Shown in pieces: positions 44,236-53,206 of a stretch of 64,000 bases of DNA. Source of the DNA: Sporomusa ovata DSM 2662 (GTDB taxonomy: Bacteria; Bacillota; Negativicutes; Sporomusales; Sporomusaceae). A model generated the notes under the pieces. It searched no databases. It was not told where the DNA came from and worked only from the letters and a program-made list of their open reading frames with translations. The stretch is from contig NZ_ASXP01000001.1 of the NCBI RefSeq assembly GCF_000445445.1, forward strand, positions 70,001 to 134,000. The letters run 5' to 3'. Position 1 is the stretch's first letter, and every line of letters starts with the position of its first letter. Made by a program: the position numbers and the translations under genes.

Positions 44236-46080
44236 ATGTGTGGAATTACTGGGTGGATTGACTGGCAGCAAAATCTTGTTGAAAAAAGACATATCGTAGC
44301 TGCGATGATTGAAACGCTGGCGGCACGAGGGCCAGATGCACAGGGAGCATATATTACACCACATGCGGCATTAGGACACCGCCGTCTTAGTGTTATTGAC
44401 CCGGTAGGGGGCGCGCAGCCCATGATTCGCTTTCGTGGTGAACAAAAATTTGTTATCACATATAATGGGGAACTATATAATATGCCTGAGCTTCGACAGG
44501 AACTTGCAGACCGGGGGCATGTTTTCAGTACACGTTGTGATACCGAAGTGTTGCTTGTGGCTTATATTGAGTGGGGTTCAGCTTGTGTTGAACGCTTTAA
44601 CGGTATCTATGCTTTTGGTATTTGGGATGAAGCAAACCAAAGCTTATTTTTGGCCCGTGATCGCATTGGTGTAAAGCCACTATTTTATACTGAACAAGGC
44701 AGCAGCTTACTATTTGGCTCAGAGCTTAAGACGCTTTTAGCGAATCCGCTTGTACGGCCAGAAATTGATGAAGAGGGCCTGGCTGAAGTATTTATGCTTG
44801 GTCCGGCCCGGACACCAGGGCATGGCGTGTTCCGTGGTGTTAAGGAACTAAAACCCGGTCACTCAATGATAGTTAACAGACAGGGAAAGGTGATAAAAAA
44901 ATATTGGACGCTTGAAACCAAACCGCATACAGATGATTTTGCTGCAACGTCGGCTAAAGTCCGTGAGCTTTTAATTGATGCTACCACACGGCAATTGGTG
45001 TCAGATGTCCCTATCTGCACGCTGCTGTCAGGGGGACTTGATTCTAGTGCGCTTACTGCACTAGCCGCTATGTCAAATAAACAATCAGGTTTAGGAAGTC
45101 TAGCCACCTATTCTGTAGATTATGTAGATAACGAATTGTATTTTAAGGCAAATAGTTTTCAACCCAACTCTGATACGCCTTGGGTTAGACGCGTATCGAA
45201 ACATTTTGGTACATGTCACCATGCTATTGTCTTAGATACTCCTGAACTGGCAGCAAGCTTGAGACCAGCTGCAGTAGCACGTGATTTACCAGGGATGGCT
45301 GATATTGATACTTCATTATATTTATTTTGTCGTGAAATCAAAAAAGGAGCGACAGTTGCCCTGTCAGGTGAGTGTGCTGATGAAATTTTCGGCGGGTATC
45401 CCTGGTTTCAGCGGGAAGAGATGATTAACGCTGCTACCTTTCCCTGGTCGCCGCAACCCGAGATCCGCATTCCTTGGTTGAAACCAGAAATGCAGCGCAG
45501 AATTAAGCCAGCCGACTATGTTGCGCAGCGCTATAGTGAGGCTTTGGCAGAAGTGCCGCAACTGCCTGGCGAAGATAGATGTTCGGCCAGAATGCGTGAG
45601 ATATTTTACCTTAGTCTTACTCGTTTTATGCCAACACTTCTTGATCGTAAAGATCGTATGAGTATGGCATTTGGCCTAGAGGTTAGAGTACCATTTTGCG
45701 ATCACCGGATTGTGGATTATGTTTGGAATGTGCCTTGGGAGCTGAAAAATGCTCAAAAACGGGAAAAGGGATTATTGCGTTATGCGCTGACAGGTATTTT
45801 GCCTGAGGATGTATTGTGGCGAAAAAAGAGTCCCTATCCTAAAACACATAACCCTGCTTATACTAAGGCCGTTGTCAGTGAGGCTTTCACTGTTTTAAAT
45901 CAAACGTCATCCCCGCTTAGACAGGTTCTTGCGATAGATAAATTAAGAGAAATTGCTGAAACCAATTTAGCTGCATCTAATATCCCTTGGTTTGGTCAAC
46001 TCATGAGTGGGCCGCAGCTCTTTGCCTATCTCATCCAAGCTGACCATTGGATGCGCGAATACAAGGTGCAAATAGTATAA
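44236..46080 (+). CDS. asnB: Asparagine synthetase (glutamine-hydrolysing)
   Basis: The frame is open from 44152, but ATG 44236 gives the required Met-Cys start (MCGITGW), Cys being the glutaminase nucleophile after Met removal; 614 residues. Glutaminase motifs: GHRRLSVID and YNGELYN. The synthetase P-loop is LLSGGLDSSAL. This is a complete AsnB, unlike lasso cyclases, which usually have altered glutaminase domains. It makes Asn, or amidates another carboxylate. It is a single gene ended by a hairpin. Confidence 0.94.
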   Translation: MCGITGWIDWQQNLVEKRHIVAAMIETLAARGPDAQGAYITPHAALGHRRLSVIDPVGGAQPMIRFRGEQKFVITYNGELYNMPELRQELADRGHVFSTRCDTEVLLVAYIEWGSACVERFNGIYAFGIWDEANQSLFLARDRIGVKPLFYTEQGSSLLFGSELKTLLANPLVRPEIDEEGLAEVFMLGPARTPGHGVFRGVKELKPGHSMIVNRQGKVIKKYWTLETKPHTDDFAATSAKVRELLIDATTRQLVSDVPICTLLSGGLDSSALTALAAMSNKQSGLGSLATYSVDYVDNELYFKANSFQPNSDTPWVRRVSKHFGTCHHAIVLDTPELAASLRPAAVARDLPGMADIDTSLYLFCREIKKGATVALSGECADEIFGGYPWFQREEMINAATFPWSPQPEIRIPWLKPEMQRRIKPADYVAQRYSEALAEVPQLPGEDRCSARMREIFYLSLTRFMPTLLDRKDRMSMAFGLEVRVPFCDHRIVDYVWNVPWELKNAQKREKGLLRYALTGILPEDVLWRKKSPYPKTHNPAYTKAVVSEAFTVLNQTSSPLRQVLAIDKLREIAETNLAASNIPWFGQLMSGPQLFAYLIQADHWMREYKVQIV

Positions 46081-46083
46081 AAT

Positions 46084-46122
46084 AACCGCTGTATCTCTTG
46101 AAAAATCAGAGGTACAGCGGTT
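46084..46122 (+). terminator. Terminator of asnB
   Basis: AACCGCTGTATCTCT and AGAGGTACAGCGGTT form a stem of about 15 bp (one mismatch), directly after the stop codon. The T run is short. Confidence 0.75.
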
Positions 46123-46498
46123 AACTATTTATAAACTTAACTTTTGCAGTTGACGGATACAAGCTAATATAGTAAAACTATTTGTTTTCAGAATAGGCAA
46201 AATACCTCTTTTCAGATAAAATGGATATGTCGTCCAAACAATCCAATTGAAAGAAAGGTGTTTTGCTTGAACTCTATATTAGATGAAAAATATGAAAGAA
46301 CATAATGAGTGAGTGTATGCAAAAATAAAAATATAAAAGATTTTAAAAACGTTACAATCAGTTTTGAAAAAAGGATAAAAAATAAACACGAAGAATATAT
46401 ATATTGGAATATTCAATATCCATAGCATAGATTACTCGATGTCAAGCGTACATTTTGGTGTTGAGCCTTTAAAAAATTATCCAAGGAGGAGATGTATA
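46123..46498 (+). other. AT-rich intergenic region
   Basis: About 375 bp. A TTG-initiated 12-codon frame near 46267 with an AAGGTG site (LNSILDEKYERT) looks like the beginning of a lost gene. I see no RNA gene or hairpin. Confidence 0.4.
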
Positions 46499-47518
46499 AT
46501 GAAAATAATCGTAACACGAGAAGCACTATCCGAAGCAGAAAAAAAAGGAATTATAACTAAAAATCAAGAAGAATTTTTATGGGATTTTTTACATACTAAT
46601 TTTGAGATATCAAAAGAAGCATCAAAAAATCAAGAAAGAGAATCTGCTATTGTTAAAATGCTGTATTATTCTGGTGCATGTATCATTATCAGCTCAATGG
46701 GTTGGTTTTTAACTAGTGTATGGGACGCCTGGAATGGAGCGGGTCTTGCTATTATGGCATTAGTATATGCAATCGGATTTATTTTAATAGGGCGCTCGTT
46801 CGCACAAAAATCAATCGTATTTAGTCATTTATTATACGTTGTTGCAGTTTCAATGACACCGCTATTCACGTATGGAATACAAAAATCGTTGAATGTTTGG
46901 CCGGGAAACTCACATTGGGTTACGATGGATTTAGTGACTTTAGCCGTTGGAATCATTGCATTGCGTTATATTAAAATTCCTTTTGCAATGGCAATACCGG
47001 CTTTTGTGCTATGGCATATCTCTATCGACATAGGCCCATTACTATTTGGCCAAAATGATATTTGGACGTATCGGGAATATACATCTATTATTGTTGGGCT
47101 AATTATGATAGGAATTGCTTTTTATATTGATCGAAGAAAAAAAATTGACTACGGAAAATGGATGTATATATTTGGATGTATGGCCTTTTGGGGTGGAATA
47201 TCTTTTTTGAGTAGCTCTAGTGAATTTTCAAGACTTTTATATTTTACCATTAATATTATCCTGATGTGTATCGGAACATTACTCGAACGCAGAGTATTTG
47301 TCATTTTCGGGTCATTAGGATGTATAGGTTATATTGGACATTTAGCCTATCGTGTATTTCGTGACTCAGCATTATTCCCATTTGCACTGACAGCATTTGG
47401 CGTTTTTATAATGTTTATAGGCATGTATTTTCATAAACACCGTAAAAAAATCAATCAAAAAGTATTTGAAATCACACCCCGGTTTATCATTGATATGTTA
47501 CCTAAACACCGCAGCTAA
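46499..47518 (+). CDS. DUF2157-like integral membrane protein
   Basis: ATG 46499 has AAGGAGGA at 46483-46490; the open frame reaches back to 46439. 339 residues with a soluble N-terminal helix pair (about 1-55) and eight to ten TM helices. The pattern of an N-terminal helical domain followed by a membrane domain resembles DUF2157 proteins. Function unknown. It is alone in its transcript as far as can be seen. Confidence 0.7.
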   Translation: MKIIVTREALSEAEKKGIITKNQEEFLWDFLHTNFEISKEASKNQERESAIVKMLYYSGACIIISSMGWFLTSVWDAWNGAGLAIMALVYAIGFILIGRSFAQKSIVFSHLLYVVAVSMTPLFTYGIQKSLNVWPGNSHWVTMDLVTLAVGIIALRYIKIPFAMAIPAFVLWHISIDIGPLLFGQNDIWTYREYTSIIVGLIMIGIAFYIDRRKKIDYGKWMYIFGCMAFWGGISFLSSSSEFSRLLYFTINIILMCIGTLLERRVFVIFGSLGCIGYIGHLAYRVFRDSALFPFALTAFGVFIMFIGMYFHKHRKKINQKVFEITPRFIIDMLPKHRS

Positions 47519-47583
47519 AAACGAGTTGTCATAGTTCGACTACATTTAGAAGAAACCCGGACACTAAAAGGGCTGGCTTATTA

Positions 47584-47712
47584 ATGGAGGTGGCCAACTG
47601 GACAAGCTTTGACGAATCATTTAGTCATGCTTCTACTGGACATCCGCCTAAAGGCGAGGAAAAGGCGGTATGTATAGGTTGCCAGGCAATAGGCGAAATT
47701 TTCAGTAGTTAA
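47584..47712 (+). CDS. Possible 42-residue protein with C-x2-C
   Basis: A short frame starting ATG GAG GTG, with product FDESFSHASTGHPPKGEEK followed by AVCIGCQAIGEIFSS. There is no strong ribosome site upstream. It may be a fragment of a larger lost gene. Low confidence. Confidence 0.3.
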   Translation: MEVANWTSFDESFSHASTGHPPKGEEKAVCIGCQAIGEIFSS

Positions 47713-47836
47713 TCATGGTTTAGAGAGGTATTTTTGTTTTATATAACTATAACGTACCATATTTATATTGAATTTTGGAACGTTAATGATACAATTGTAT
47801 CAATTAAACATTAGATGTGATAATCCCAACCTCAAA

Positions 47837-47901
47837 GTTTAACTCAAGTTAAATTTATTTGACAGAATGTTTAACTTGAGTTAAACTTTTTTATATATAA
47901 T
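47837..47901 (+). promoter_or_regulatory. Twin operators and promoter of the GyrI-like/TetR operon
   Basis: GTTTAACTCAAGTTAAAT (47837-47854) and GTTTAACTTGAGTTAAAC (47869-47886) are reverse complements of each other except for the last base, and each is an 8+2+8 palindrome. They are 32 bp apart, about three helix turns. TTGACA (47859-47864) lies between them; the -10 is TAAACT at 47882 or the TATAAT at 47896. The second operator overlaps the promoter spacer, which fits repression by the TetR protein of the same operon. Confidence 0.82.
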
Positions 47902-47920
47902 ATAAAAAGTGAGGTTGTCT

Positions 47921-48412
47921 ATGAAAAACCGTATAGAAACTATTGGTAAAAAGTTTCTTGTTGGCAAACGACGGGAAATGTCCTATATCAATGATCAAAC
48001 CTTAGAACTCTGGAAATCATTTATGATTGATAGAAAGCAAATTCAAAATAGAGTTGATCTGTCCTATTATTCCATGCAGATTTACCATATATTGTTTGAT
48101 TATGCTTCCTTTAATCCTACTGTTAACTTCACTAAATGGGCAGCTGTTGAGGTTATTGACCATGACCACATTCCAAGTCAAATGGATGGCTATATTATTC
48201 AAGGTGGTACTTATGCTGTATTTACCCATGTGGGGCCAGCCAGCACTTTTGTTGCATCCTTGAAATTTATCCATGAAATTTGGCTCCCTGAGTCAAAATA
48301 CACTCTTGATGATCGAGAGCATTTTGAGATTTTAGAAGAAGGCTACAATCCCCTTGATGAGAATGCAACTGAAGAAATTTGGATTCCAATTACTTTAAAA
48401 GAGAAGGACTAG
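47921..48412 (+). CDS. GyrI-like effector-binding domain protein
   Basis: ATG 47921 is preceded by AAAGTGAGG; an upstream in-frame GTG at 47909 is possible. About 163 residues. The SYYSMQIYHILFDYASFNP segment, the YIIQGGTYAVFTHVGPAS strand and the final EEIWIPI are typical of GyrI-like/AraC effector-binding domains, which bind lipophilic or cationic small molecules. There is no DNA-binding domain. It is co-transcribed with the TetR gene 7 bp downstream, so it may sense or sequester the same ligand. Confidence 0.85.
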   Translation: MKNRIETIGKKFLVGKRREMSYINDQTLELWKSFMIDRKQIQNRVDLSYYSMQIYHILFDYASFNPTVNFTKWAAVEVIDHDHIPSQMDGYIIQGGTYAVFTHVGPASTFVASLKFIHEIWLPESKYTLDDREHFEILEEGYNPLDENATEEIWIPITLKEKD

Positions 48413-48418
48413 TTTGGT

Positions 48419-49051
48419 ATGGAAAATTTCCAAATTGGAAAGCGCGAACATAATAAAGCAACTACTAAGATCCAGATAATGGAGACCTTTATCAAAGCTA
48501 TGGAAGATTATCCTTTGGAATCCTTAAAGGTTGAAGATTTATGCCAAAAAATAGGCATATCTAAAGTCACATTTTTCAATTACTTTACGTCTAAAGAACA
48601 AATTATCGAATATTTTATTGCTCAATGGCGGTACGATATTAGTTACGGTATAAGTAATGGGACATTAAAAGGAATTGATGGCATTAAACATATTTATCAC
48701 TCTGTCGCTGACCATAAGGCTGGTTCTAATATCATGATTACTATTATGCAGTACTACCTAAAGCATCCTAATTCAGAACCTATCATAATCACTCCTTACG
48801 AGTATTACTTATTCAATTCCAAGGCATATGAGACAGGTGTCGAATGCTTAAATTTGCCAGATATTATGAACTGCCTTTTAAATGATTTAAGCTTACCACA
48901 AGACAAAATAATGCCAACAGTTTTGAATCTCATTTCAGGCTTTTTCGGTGTTTCCTTTGTTATGCATATTGCTGGAGATTTTGCTGATAAGGATACTGCA
49001 AGAATCCAGTCAAAAAAAGCTTTTGATCGGTTTGTAGACGCGATACTATAA
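48419..49051 (+). CDS. TetR-family transcriptional regulator
   Basis: A 210-residue protein. The helix-turn-helix covers about 20-65 (SLKVEDLCQKIGISKVTFFN, YFTSKEQI). The C-terminal domain is unassigned. It lies 7 bp after the GyrI-like gene and probably represses its own operon through the twin palindromes at 47837-47886. No transporter gene is linked. Confidence 0.93.
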   Translation: MENFQIGKREHNKATTKIQIMETFIKAMEDYPLESLKVEDLCQKIGISKVTFFNYFTSKEQIIEYFIAQWRYDISYGISNGTLKGIDGIKHIYHSVADHKAGSNIMITIMQYYLKHPNSEPIIITPYEYYLFNSKAYETGVECLNLPDIMNCLLNDLSLPQDKIMPTVLNLISGFFGVSFVMHIAGDFADKDTARIQSKKAFDRFVDAIL

Positions 49052-49472
49052 TTGATCCATGTGGTAATCTGCTAAAGTACATAAGCCTTTTGGATGAGAA
49101 AACAGTGTTTTTCGCCACAAGAATTTGCCGGTACGCAGGATCGTGGAGATTTACTTGGAACTGGGAGCGTAACCATGCAAAAAAGCGCTTTTTCAACATC
49201 TTTTTTTGCATGGGACGAGTCTGCCATTTTCTAAGGGAAATATATGCTCGTAGTAAGCTAGGCAATAAATCTAGAGCTATGCAAATATATTAGTATGGAA
49301 TTGACTCTTACTTTTGAGTTAAAATACATTCATTTTTACAAACCCCTTTATTCTTAAACACACACTCTATTAGTAAAATATTTATTTCACTTGCAGCTTT
49401 TTGTTGAAAAACAAAGGAAATATGTTCTTTTAAAGCGAATATAATAAATAAATTCATCTATCGAGGTGAAAT
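49052..49472. other. Intergenic region with long hairpin
   Basis: It contains CCATGCAAAAAA (49173-49184) and TTTTTTTGCATGG (49201-49213), a 12-bp inverted repeat around GCGCTTTTTCAACATC. Overlapping frames on both strands have no ribosome site. It may be a dispersed non-coding repeat; only a genome-wide comparison would tell. Confidence 0.45.
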
Positions 49473-50768
49473 ATGCGAAATATGTGGGCAAAGCTAATAA
49501 TAAAAATTAAAGAAGCTATCGAACAAACAAAAGGAATTAAGCCGCCAACGGTGAGTAAACCTGATTTTGCTGGACTGTTTAGTAAGGTAAAGGTTGCTAT
49601 GGGCAGTCTTTTGGCAAGTCTTGAACCTAAGCATCTGGTATATTTTGCGTTAATACTTCTGCCTGCTATCGTTGGACTTGGGACTTACTATGGTATTATG
49701 GACAGTAAAGCTAAATTGGCAGCCGCTAATTTGCCGGAAAACCAGCTTTTTCGCATGGGTGTGAATTTTACGGCTGATGATTTTGTTAAATATGCCGGCC
49801 GGGGTGAGAAAGGTATTACTACGCTATTTTTGCAAGCTGGGATGGGGCCTGATTCTTATCGGAAAGCTGATGGGTTTACTCCACTCCACGCAGCTTCTGC
49901 TTATGGCCGGACCCCCATAGTTCGCCTGCTTTTAGATCAAGGTGCCGATATAAACGCCCGTGATAAAGACGGTCAGACCGCGTTAATGAAGGCTGTATGG
50001 AATAGCCATGCCAATGTGGTGACTGTCTTGCTGCAAAGGGGAGCTAACATTACCGTCAATGATGGTAAAGGCAATAATAGTGTTAGTATGGCTATAATCA
50101 AGAATGACCGGAGGGTGCTGGAAGCTTTGGTGCAAGCCGGGGTTACTGAACTTAAAGATGCATTAGATAAAGTCGCTTCTGTTAGTAATTCAGACAAGCC
50201 GTTAACTACACCTGATAGCAAACCGCAAGGAACGAAAACATCCAGCTACAATTCAGCGGCCAGTAAGCCCTTGGCAGCGATGGCTGGCCCTCCGGGGCAA
50301 TTTACATTAGCTACAGCCTATGCGGGGAACATTGGGGTGGGTAAGTCGGTTGCTCCGTTGTACCAGGAGTTTGGCGAGCAGGCTGTAACCGACGGTGAAG
50401 CATATCTTAGCGGCAGAATATATCCTGTGCTTAGAGCGTATAACCAAAGCACAGGGTCCCTGTCGCTTATTATTTTTTTTGCTCAGGGAAAAGAGAATGA
50501 AAAAATAGTCACTGCTATTCATGTGTTTGATGAACGTTATAGAACCGGCAATGGTATAGGTGTAGGGACTACACTGGGCGAACTGAGGCGAGCTAGCGGT
50601 GTAAGTTCAATTCAATATACTGACTCCCTCTATGCCATAACACGCGATGGAAAAATGCGGTATGAGCTTGATATCAGTGCCGATAGTTTGCCTATTGATT
50701 GGCTAAACGGCGGTGATAGTAGTTCTTTGCCTGCTGATATGAAAATTAAGAGCATTTACATTTTTTAG
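49473..50768 (+). CDS. Membrane-anchored ankyrin-repeat protein
   Basis: A 431-residue protein. One TM helix near 54-72 (VYFALILLPAIVGLGTYYGI) is followed by three or four ankyrin repeats at about 125-225 (GFTPLHAASAYGRTPIVRLL, GQTALMKAVWNSHANVVTVL). A linker rich in Ser/Lys/Pro leads to a C-terminal domain (about 270-431) of predicted beta strands that I do not recognise. With Lys-rich N-terminus inside, the repeats face the periplasm. Function unknown. RBS GAGGTG. Confidence 0.85.
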   Translation: MRNMWAKLIIKIKEAIEQTKGIKPPTVSKPDFAGLFSKVKVAMGSLLASLEPKHLVYFALILLPAIVGLGTYYGIMDSKAKLAAANLPENQLFRMGVNFTADDFVKYAGRGEKGITTLFLQAGMGPDSYRKADGFTPLHAASAYGRTPIVRLLLDQGADINARDKDGQTALMKAVWNSHANVVTVLLQRGANITVNDGKGNNSVSMAIIKNDRRVLEALVQAGVTELKDALDKVASVSNSDKPLTTPDSKPQGTKTSSYNSAASKPLAAMAGPPGQFTLATAYAGNIGVGKSVAPLYQEFGEQAVTDGEAYLSGRIYPVLRAYNQSTGSLSLIIFFAQGKENEKIVTAIHVFDERYRTGNGIGVGTTLGELRRASGVSSIQYTDSLYAITRDGKMRYELDISADSLPIDWLNGGDSSSLPADMKIKSIYIF

Positions 50769-50779
50769 TGTGCTTTTTA

Positions 50780-50809
50780 TTGACAAAATGCCTAGTGCTA
50801 TGATATACT
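50780..50809 (+). promoter_or_regulatory. Sigma-A promoter upstream of metY
   Basis: TTGACA (50780-50785), an 18-bp spacer, and TATACT (50804-50809), just after the ankyrin gene. It gives a leader of about 120 nt with a terminator hairpin in it. Confidence 0.78.
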
Positions 50810-50861
50810 TTATGTAATAGTATATGAAGTATATTTATTTAGGCTGATTAGTAAACTAAAG

Positions 50862-50901
50862 GCCAAAGAACTGCTCTAGTGAGCCATTCTTTGGCTTTTT
50901 T
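50862..50901 (+). terminator. Terminator or attenuator in the metY leader
   Basis: GCCAAAGAA (50862-50870) and TTCTTTGGC (50887-50895) form a stem with inner GCTC/GAGC pairing, followed by six T. It is downstream of the promoter at 50780 and 40 bp before metY, so besides ending the ankyrin transcript it may attenuate metY. Confidence 0.85.
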
Positions 50902-50939
50902 ATTTTTAGTAACTTACAAATATTGGGAGGGGAATAAAC

Positions 50940-52226
50940 ATGGCATTACCTGAAAATCTAAAATTCAATACCGTGGCTGTTCACGGGGGGCAAGAGCCTG
51001 ATCCTACTACAGGTTCCCGGGCGGTACCTATCTATCAGACTACAGCCTACAATTTTCGTGACGCTGACCATGCCGCCAATCTATTTGGTCTTAAAGAGCC
51101 TGGCAATATCTATTCCCGTCTTATGAATCCGACTACTGATGTATTTGAAAAACGCATTGCCGCATTGGAAGGCGGTATAGGTGCGCTGGCTTTTGCATCC
51201 GGTCACGCCGCTATAAGTGCAGCTATCTTTAATATTGCGGAGGCTGGCGACGAAATTGTCAGTTCCTCGACCTTATATGGTGGTACTTATAATATGTTCG
51301 CTTATAATCTGCCGCGGCTGGGCATCAAAGTTACTTTTGTTGATCCTAGTGATCCTGAAAACTTTGCTAAGGCCATTACTCCAAAAACCAAGGCTCTTTA
51401 TGCCGAGACCATTGGCAATCCTAAGATTGATGTGCTGGACATTGAACGCGTAGCCGCCATAGCTCATAATAATGGCATACCACTTCTTATTGATAGTACC
51501 TTTTCTAGCCCATATCTCTGCCGGCCCATTGACTTTGGTGCTGATGTTGTTATCCATTCGGCCACTAAGTTCATTGGCGGTCATGGTACATCTATGGGCG
51601 GTGTTGTCATTGACAGCGGTAAATTTAATTGGGACAATGGTAAATTCCCGTTACTATCTGAGCCTGACCCCAGCTATCATGACTTAAGATACGCAGCAGC
51701 CTTAGGGCCATTGGCCTATATTATTCGCCTGCGGGTACAAATTTTGCGGGATTTAGGTGCTTGCCTCAGCCCGTTCAACAGCTTTGCATTTTTACAGGGC
51801 CTGGAAACACTACACCTCCGAATGGAGCGTCATAGCCAAAATGCTCAGCAGGTAGCCGAATTCCTGCAAAAACATGAACTTGTCTCCTGGGTTAGCTACC
51901 CTGGCCTGCCAAGCCATCCTGATCATAAACTGGCCCAAAAATATCTGCCCAAAGGCGCGGGTGCTATTTTGACTTTTGGTATTAAAGGTGGCCTAGCGGC
52001 CGGAAAAAAATTCATTAACAGTCTTAAACTGTTCTCGCTTCTTGCCAATGTTGGTGATGCCAAGTCGCTAGTCATTCACCCGGCCAGCACAACCCATTCT
52101 CAATTGAACGGCGAACAGCTGACTGCAGCCGGTGTAAGTGAGGACATGGTGCGGCTGTCTGTTGGGATTGAAGATATAGAGGATATTATTGCTGATTTGG
52201 AGCAGGCTTTTGTAGCAAGCAAATAG
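50940..52226 (+). CDS. metY: O-acetylhomoserine sulfhydrylase (aminocarboxypropyltransferase)
   Basis: A 428-residue Cys/Met metabolism PLP enzyme. VHGGQEPDPTTGSRAVPIYQ start, YSRLMNPTTDVFEKRIAALE, SSTLYGGTYNMF, and HSATKFIGGHGTSMGGV with the PLP Lys are all typical of MetY. It makes homocysteine from O-acetylhomoserine and sulfide. RBS GGGAGGGG. The larE gene follows 29 bp downstream. Confidence 0.95.
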   Translation: MALPENLKFNTVAVHGGQEPDPTTGSRAVPIYQTTAYNFRDADHAANLFGLKEPGNIYSRLMNPTTDVFEKRIAALEGGIGALAFASGHAAISAAIFNIAEAGDEIVSSSTLYGGTYNMFAYNLPRLGIKVTFVDPSDPENFAKAITPKTKALYAETIGNPKIDVLDIERVAAIAHNNGIPLLIDSTFSSPYLCRPIDFGADVVIHSATKFIGGHGTSMGGVVIDSGKFNWDNGKFPLLSEPDPSYHDLRYAAALGPLAYIIRLRVQILRDLGACLSPFNSFAFLQGLETLHLRMERHSQNAQQVAEFLQKHELVSWVSYPGLPSHPDHKLAQKYLPKGAGAILTFGIKGGLAAGKKFINSLKLFSLLANVGDAKSLVIHPASTTHSQLNGEQLTAAGVSEDMVRLSVGIEDIEDIIADLEQAFVASK

Positions 52227-52255
52227 TAACAGATTTGGTGCAGGAGGAACCCATA

Positions 52256-53071
52256 GTGCAACTCAACGATAAATTAGAAAAGTTAACACAACTATTACAG
52301 GAAATGGGGACCGTGGTAATCGGTTTTTCCGGTGGCGTTGACAGCAGCTTCCTGGCTGCTGCTGCCCAGCGGGTATTAGGGGACAATGCGGTGGCTGTTA
52401 CTGCTTATTCGGAAACCCTGCCTGATTCGGAACGGCAGGAGGCCATTGATGTTGCTAAGCAAATTGGTATTCGTCATGTTCTGTTACACAGTAGTGAGCT
52501 TGTAAGTGACGACTTTGTTGCCAACACAGCAGAGCGCTGCTACTTCTGTAAGAAAGAACGGTTTAGCGACTTGAAAAAATGGGCTGATGAAGAGCAAATG
52601 GCCTGGGTATTAGAAGGTTCGAATGCAGATGATAAATCAGACTACCGGCCTGGGATGCGGGCTATTAACGAGCTAACAGGGGTTCGCAGTCCCTTGCTGG
52701 AGGCCGGGTTGACTAAAGCGGAAATCCGTAAACTATCGAAGGAATGGGGAGTTCCTACCTGGAACAAACCCAGTGCCGCCTGCTTGTCATCACGGGTGGC
52801 ATATGGTTTACCAATTACGGCTGAGCGGCTAAAACAGATCGAATTAGCCGAGGCTGTTATTAAACAATTCTGCGCTGGTCAGGTTAGGGTAAGACATCAT
52901 GATCAACTGGCGCGAATTGAAGTTTCTCCCGAAGATATTCCGGTGCTGGCTGCGCCGGACAAAGCAGCGTTGATTAGTGGAGAACTTCGCAAGTTAGGGT
53001 TTATGTATGTTACGCTGGATTTGTCAGGGTATCGCACTGGTAGTATGAATGCGGTGTTAGATGTTACCTGA
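52256..53071 (+). CDS. larE: LarE-type ATP-dependent sulfur transferase
   Basis: GTG 52256 has CAGGAGG upstream and gives 271 residues; the frame is open from 52235. The PP-loop is GFSGGVDSSFLA. KPSAACLSSRVAYG holds the Cys that in LarE gives up its sulfur for the nickel-pincer cofactor. CYFCKKERF is another conserved segment. No larA, larB or larC is nearby; the linkage to metY suggests a sulfur-transfer role here. Confidence 0.92.
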   Translation: MQLNDKLEKLTQLLQEMGTVVIGFSGGVDSSFLAAAAQRVLGDNAVAVTAYSETLPDSERQEAIDVAKQIGIRHVLLHSSELVSDDFVANTAERCYFCKKERFSDLKKWADEEQMAWVLEGSNADDKSDYRPGMRAINELTGVRSPLLEAGLTKAEIRKLSKEWGVPTWNKPSAACLSSRVAYGLPITAERLKQIELAEAVIKQFCAGQVRVRHHDQLARIEVSPEDIPVLAAPDKAALISGELRKLGFMYVTLDLSGYRTGSMNAVLDVT

Positions 53072-53097
53072 CAAGCAGTAAGTTTAACGAGATAGTT

Positions 53098-53151
53098 TAA
53101 ACGAAGTAAGTCCGCACCATAGATTGATATGGTGCGGACTTACTTCGTTTT
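53098..53151 (+). terminator. Terminator of metY-larE
   Basis: A perfect inverted repeat of over 20 bp (AAACGAAGTAAGTCCGCACC and its complement) with a 6-nt loop, then T residues. It also serves the convergent dnaJ side. Confidence 0.93.
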
Positions 53152-53206
53152 GATTACACTTGTTTGTCAAGCATATATGGGAGTTTTTAAGCTCAGCCGG
53201 TATCAT

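Noticed and set aside
44236..46080. asnB as the missing lasso cyclase of the cluster at 29691
   Set aside because: It has the complete Met-Cys glutaminase start and all AsnB motifs, has its own terminator, and is 10 kb away among unrelated genes. It looks like housekeeping AsnB, though a role cannot be strictly excluded.
48960..49265. Overlapping 101-codon minus and 67-codon plus frames after the TetR gene
   Set aside because: No ribosome sites, and the sequence forms a hairpin; more likely a non-coding repeat.
50810..50939. SAM riboswitch before metY
   Set aside because: The leader lacks the conserved SAM-I core; only a simple hairpin terminator is visible.
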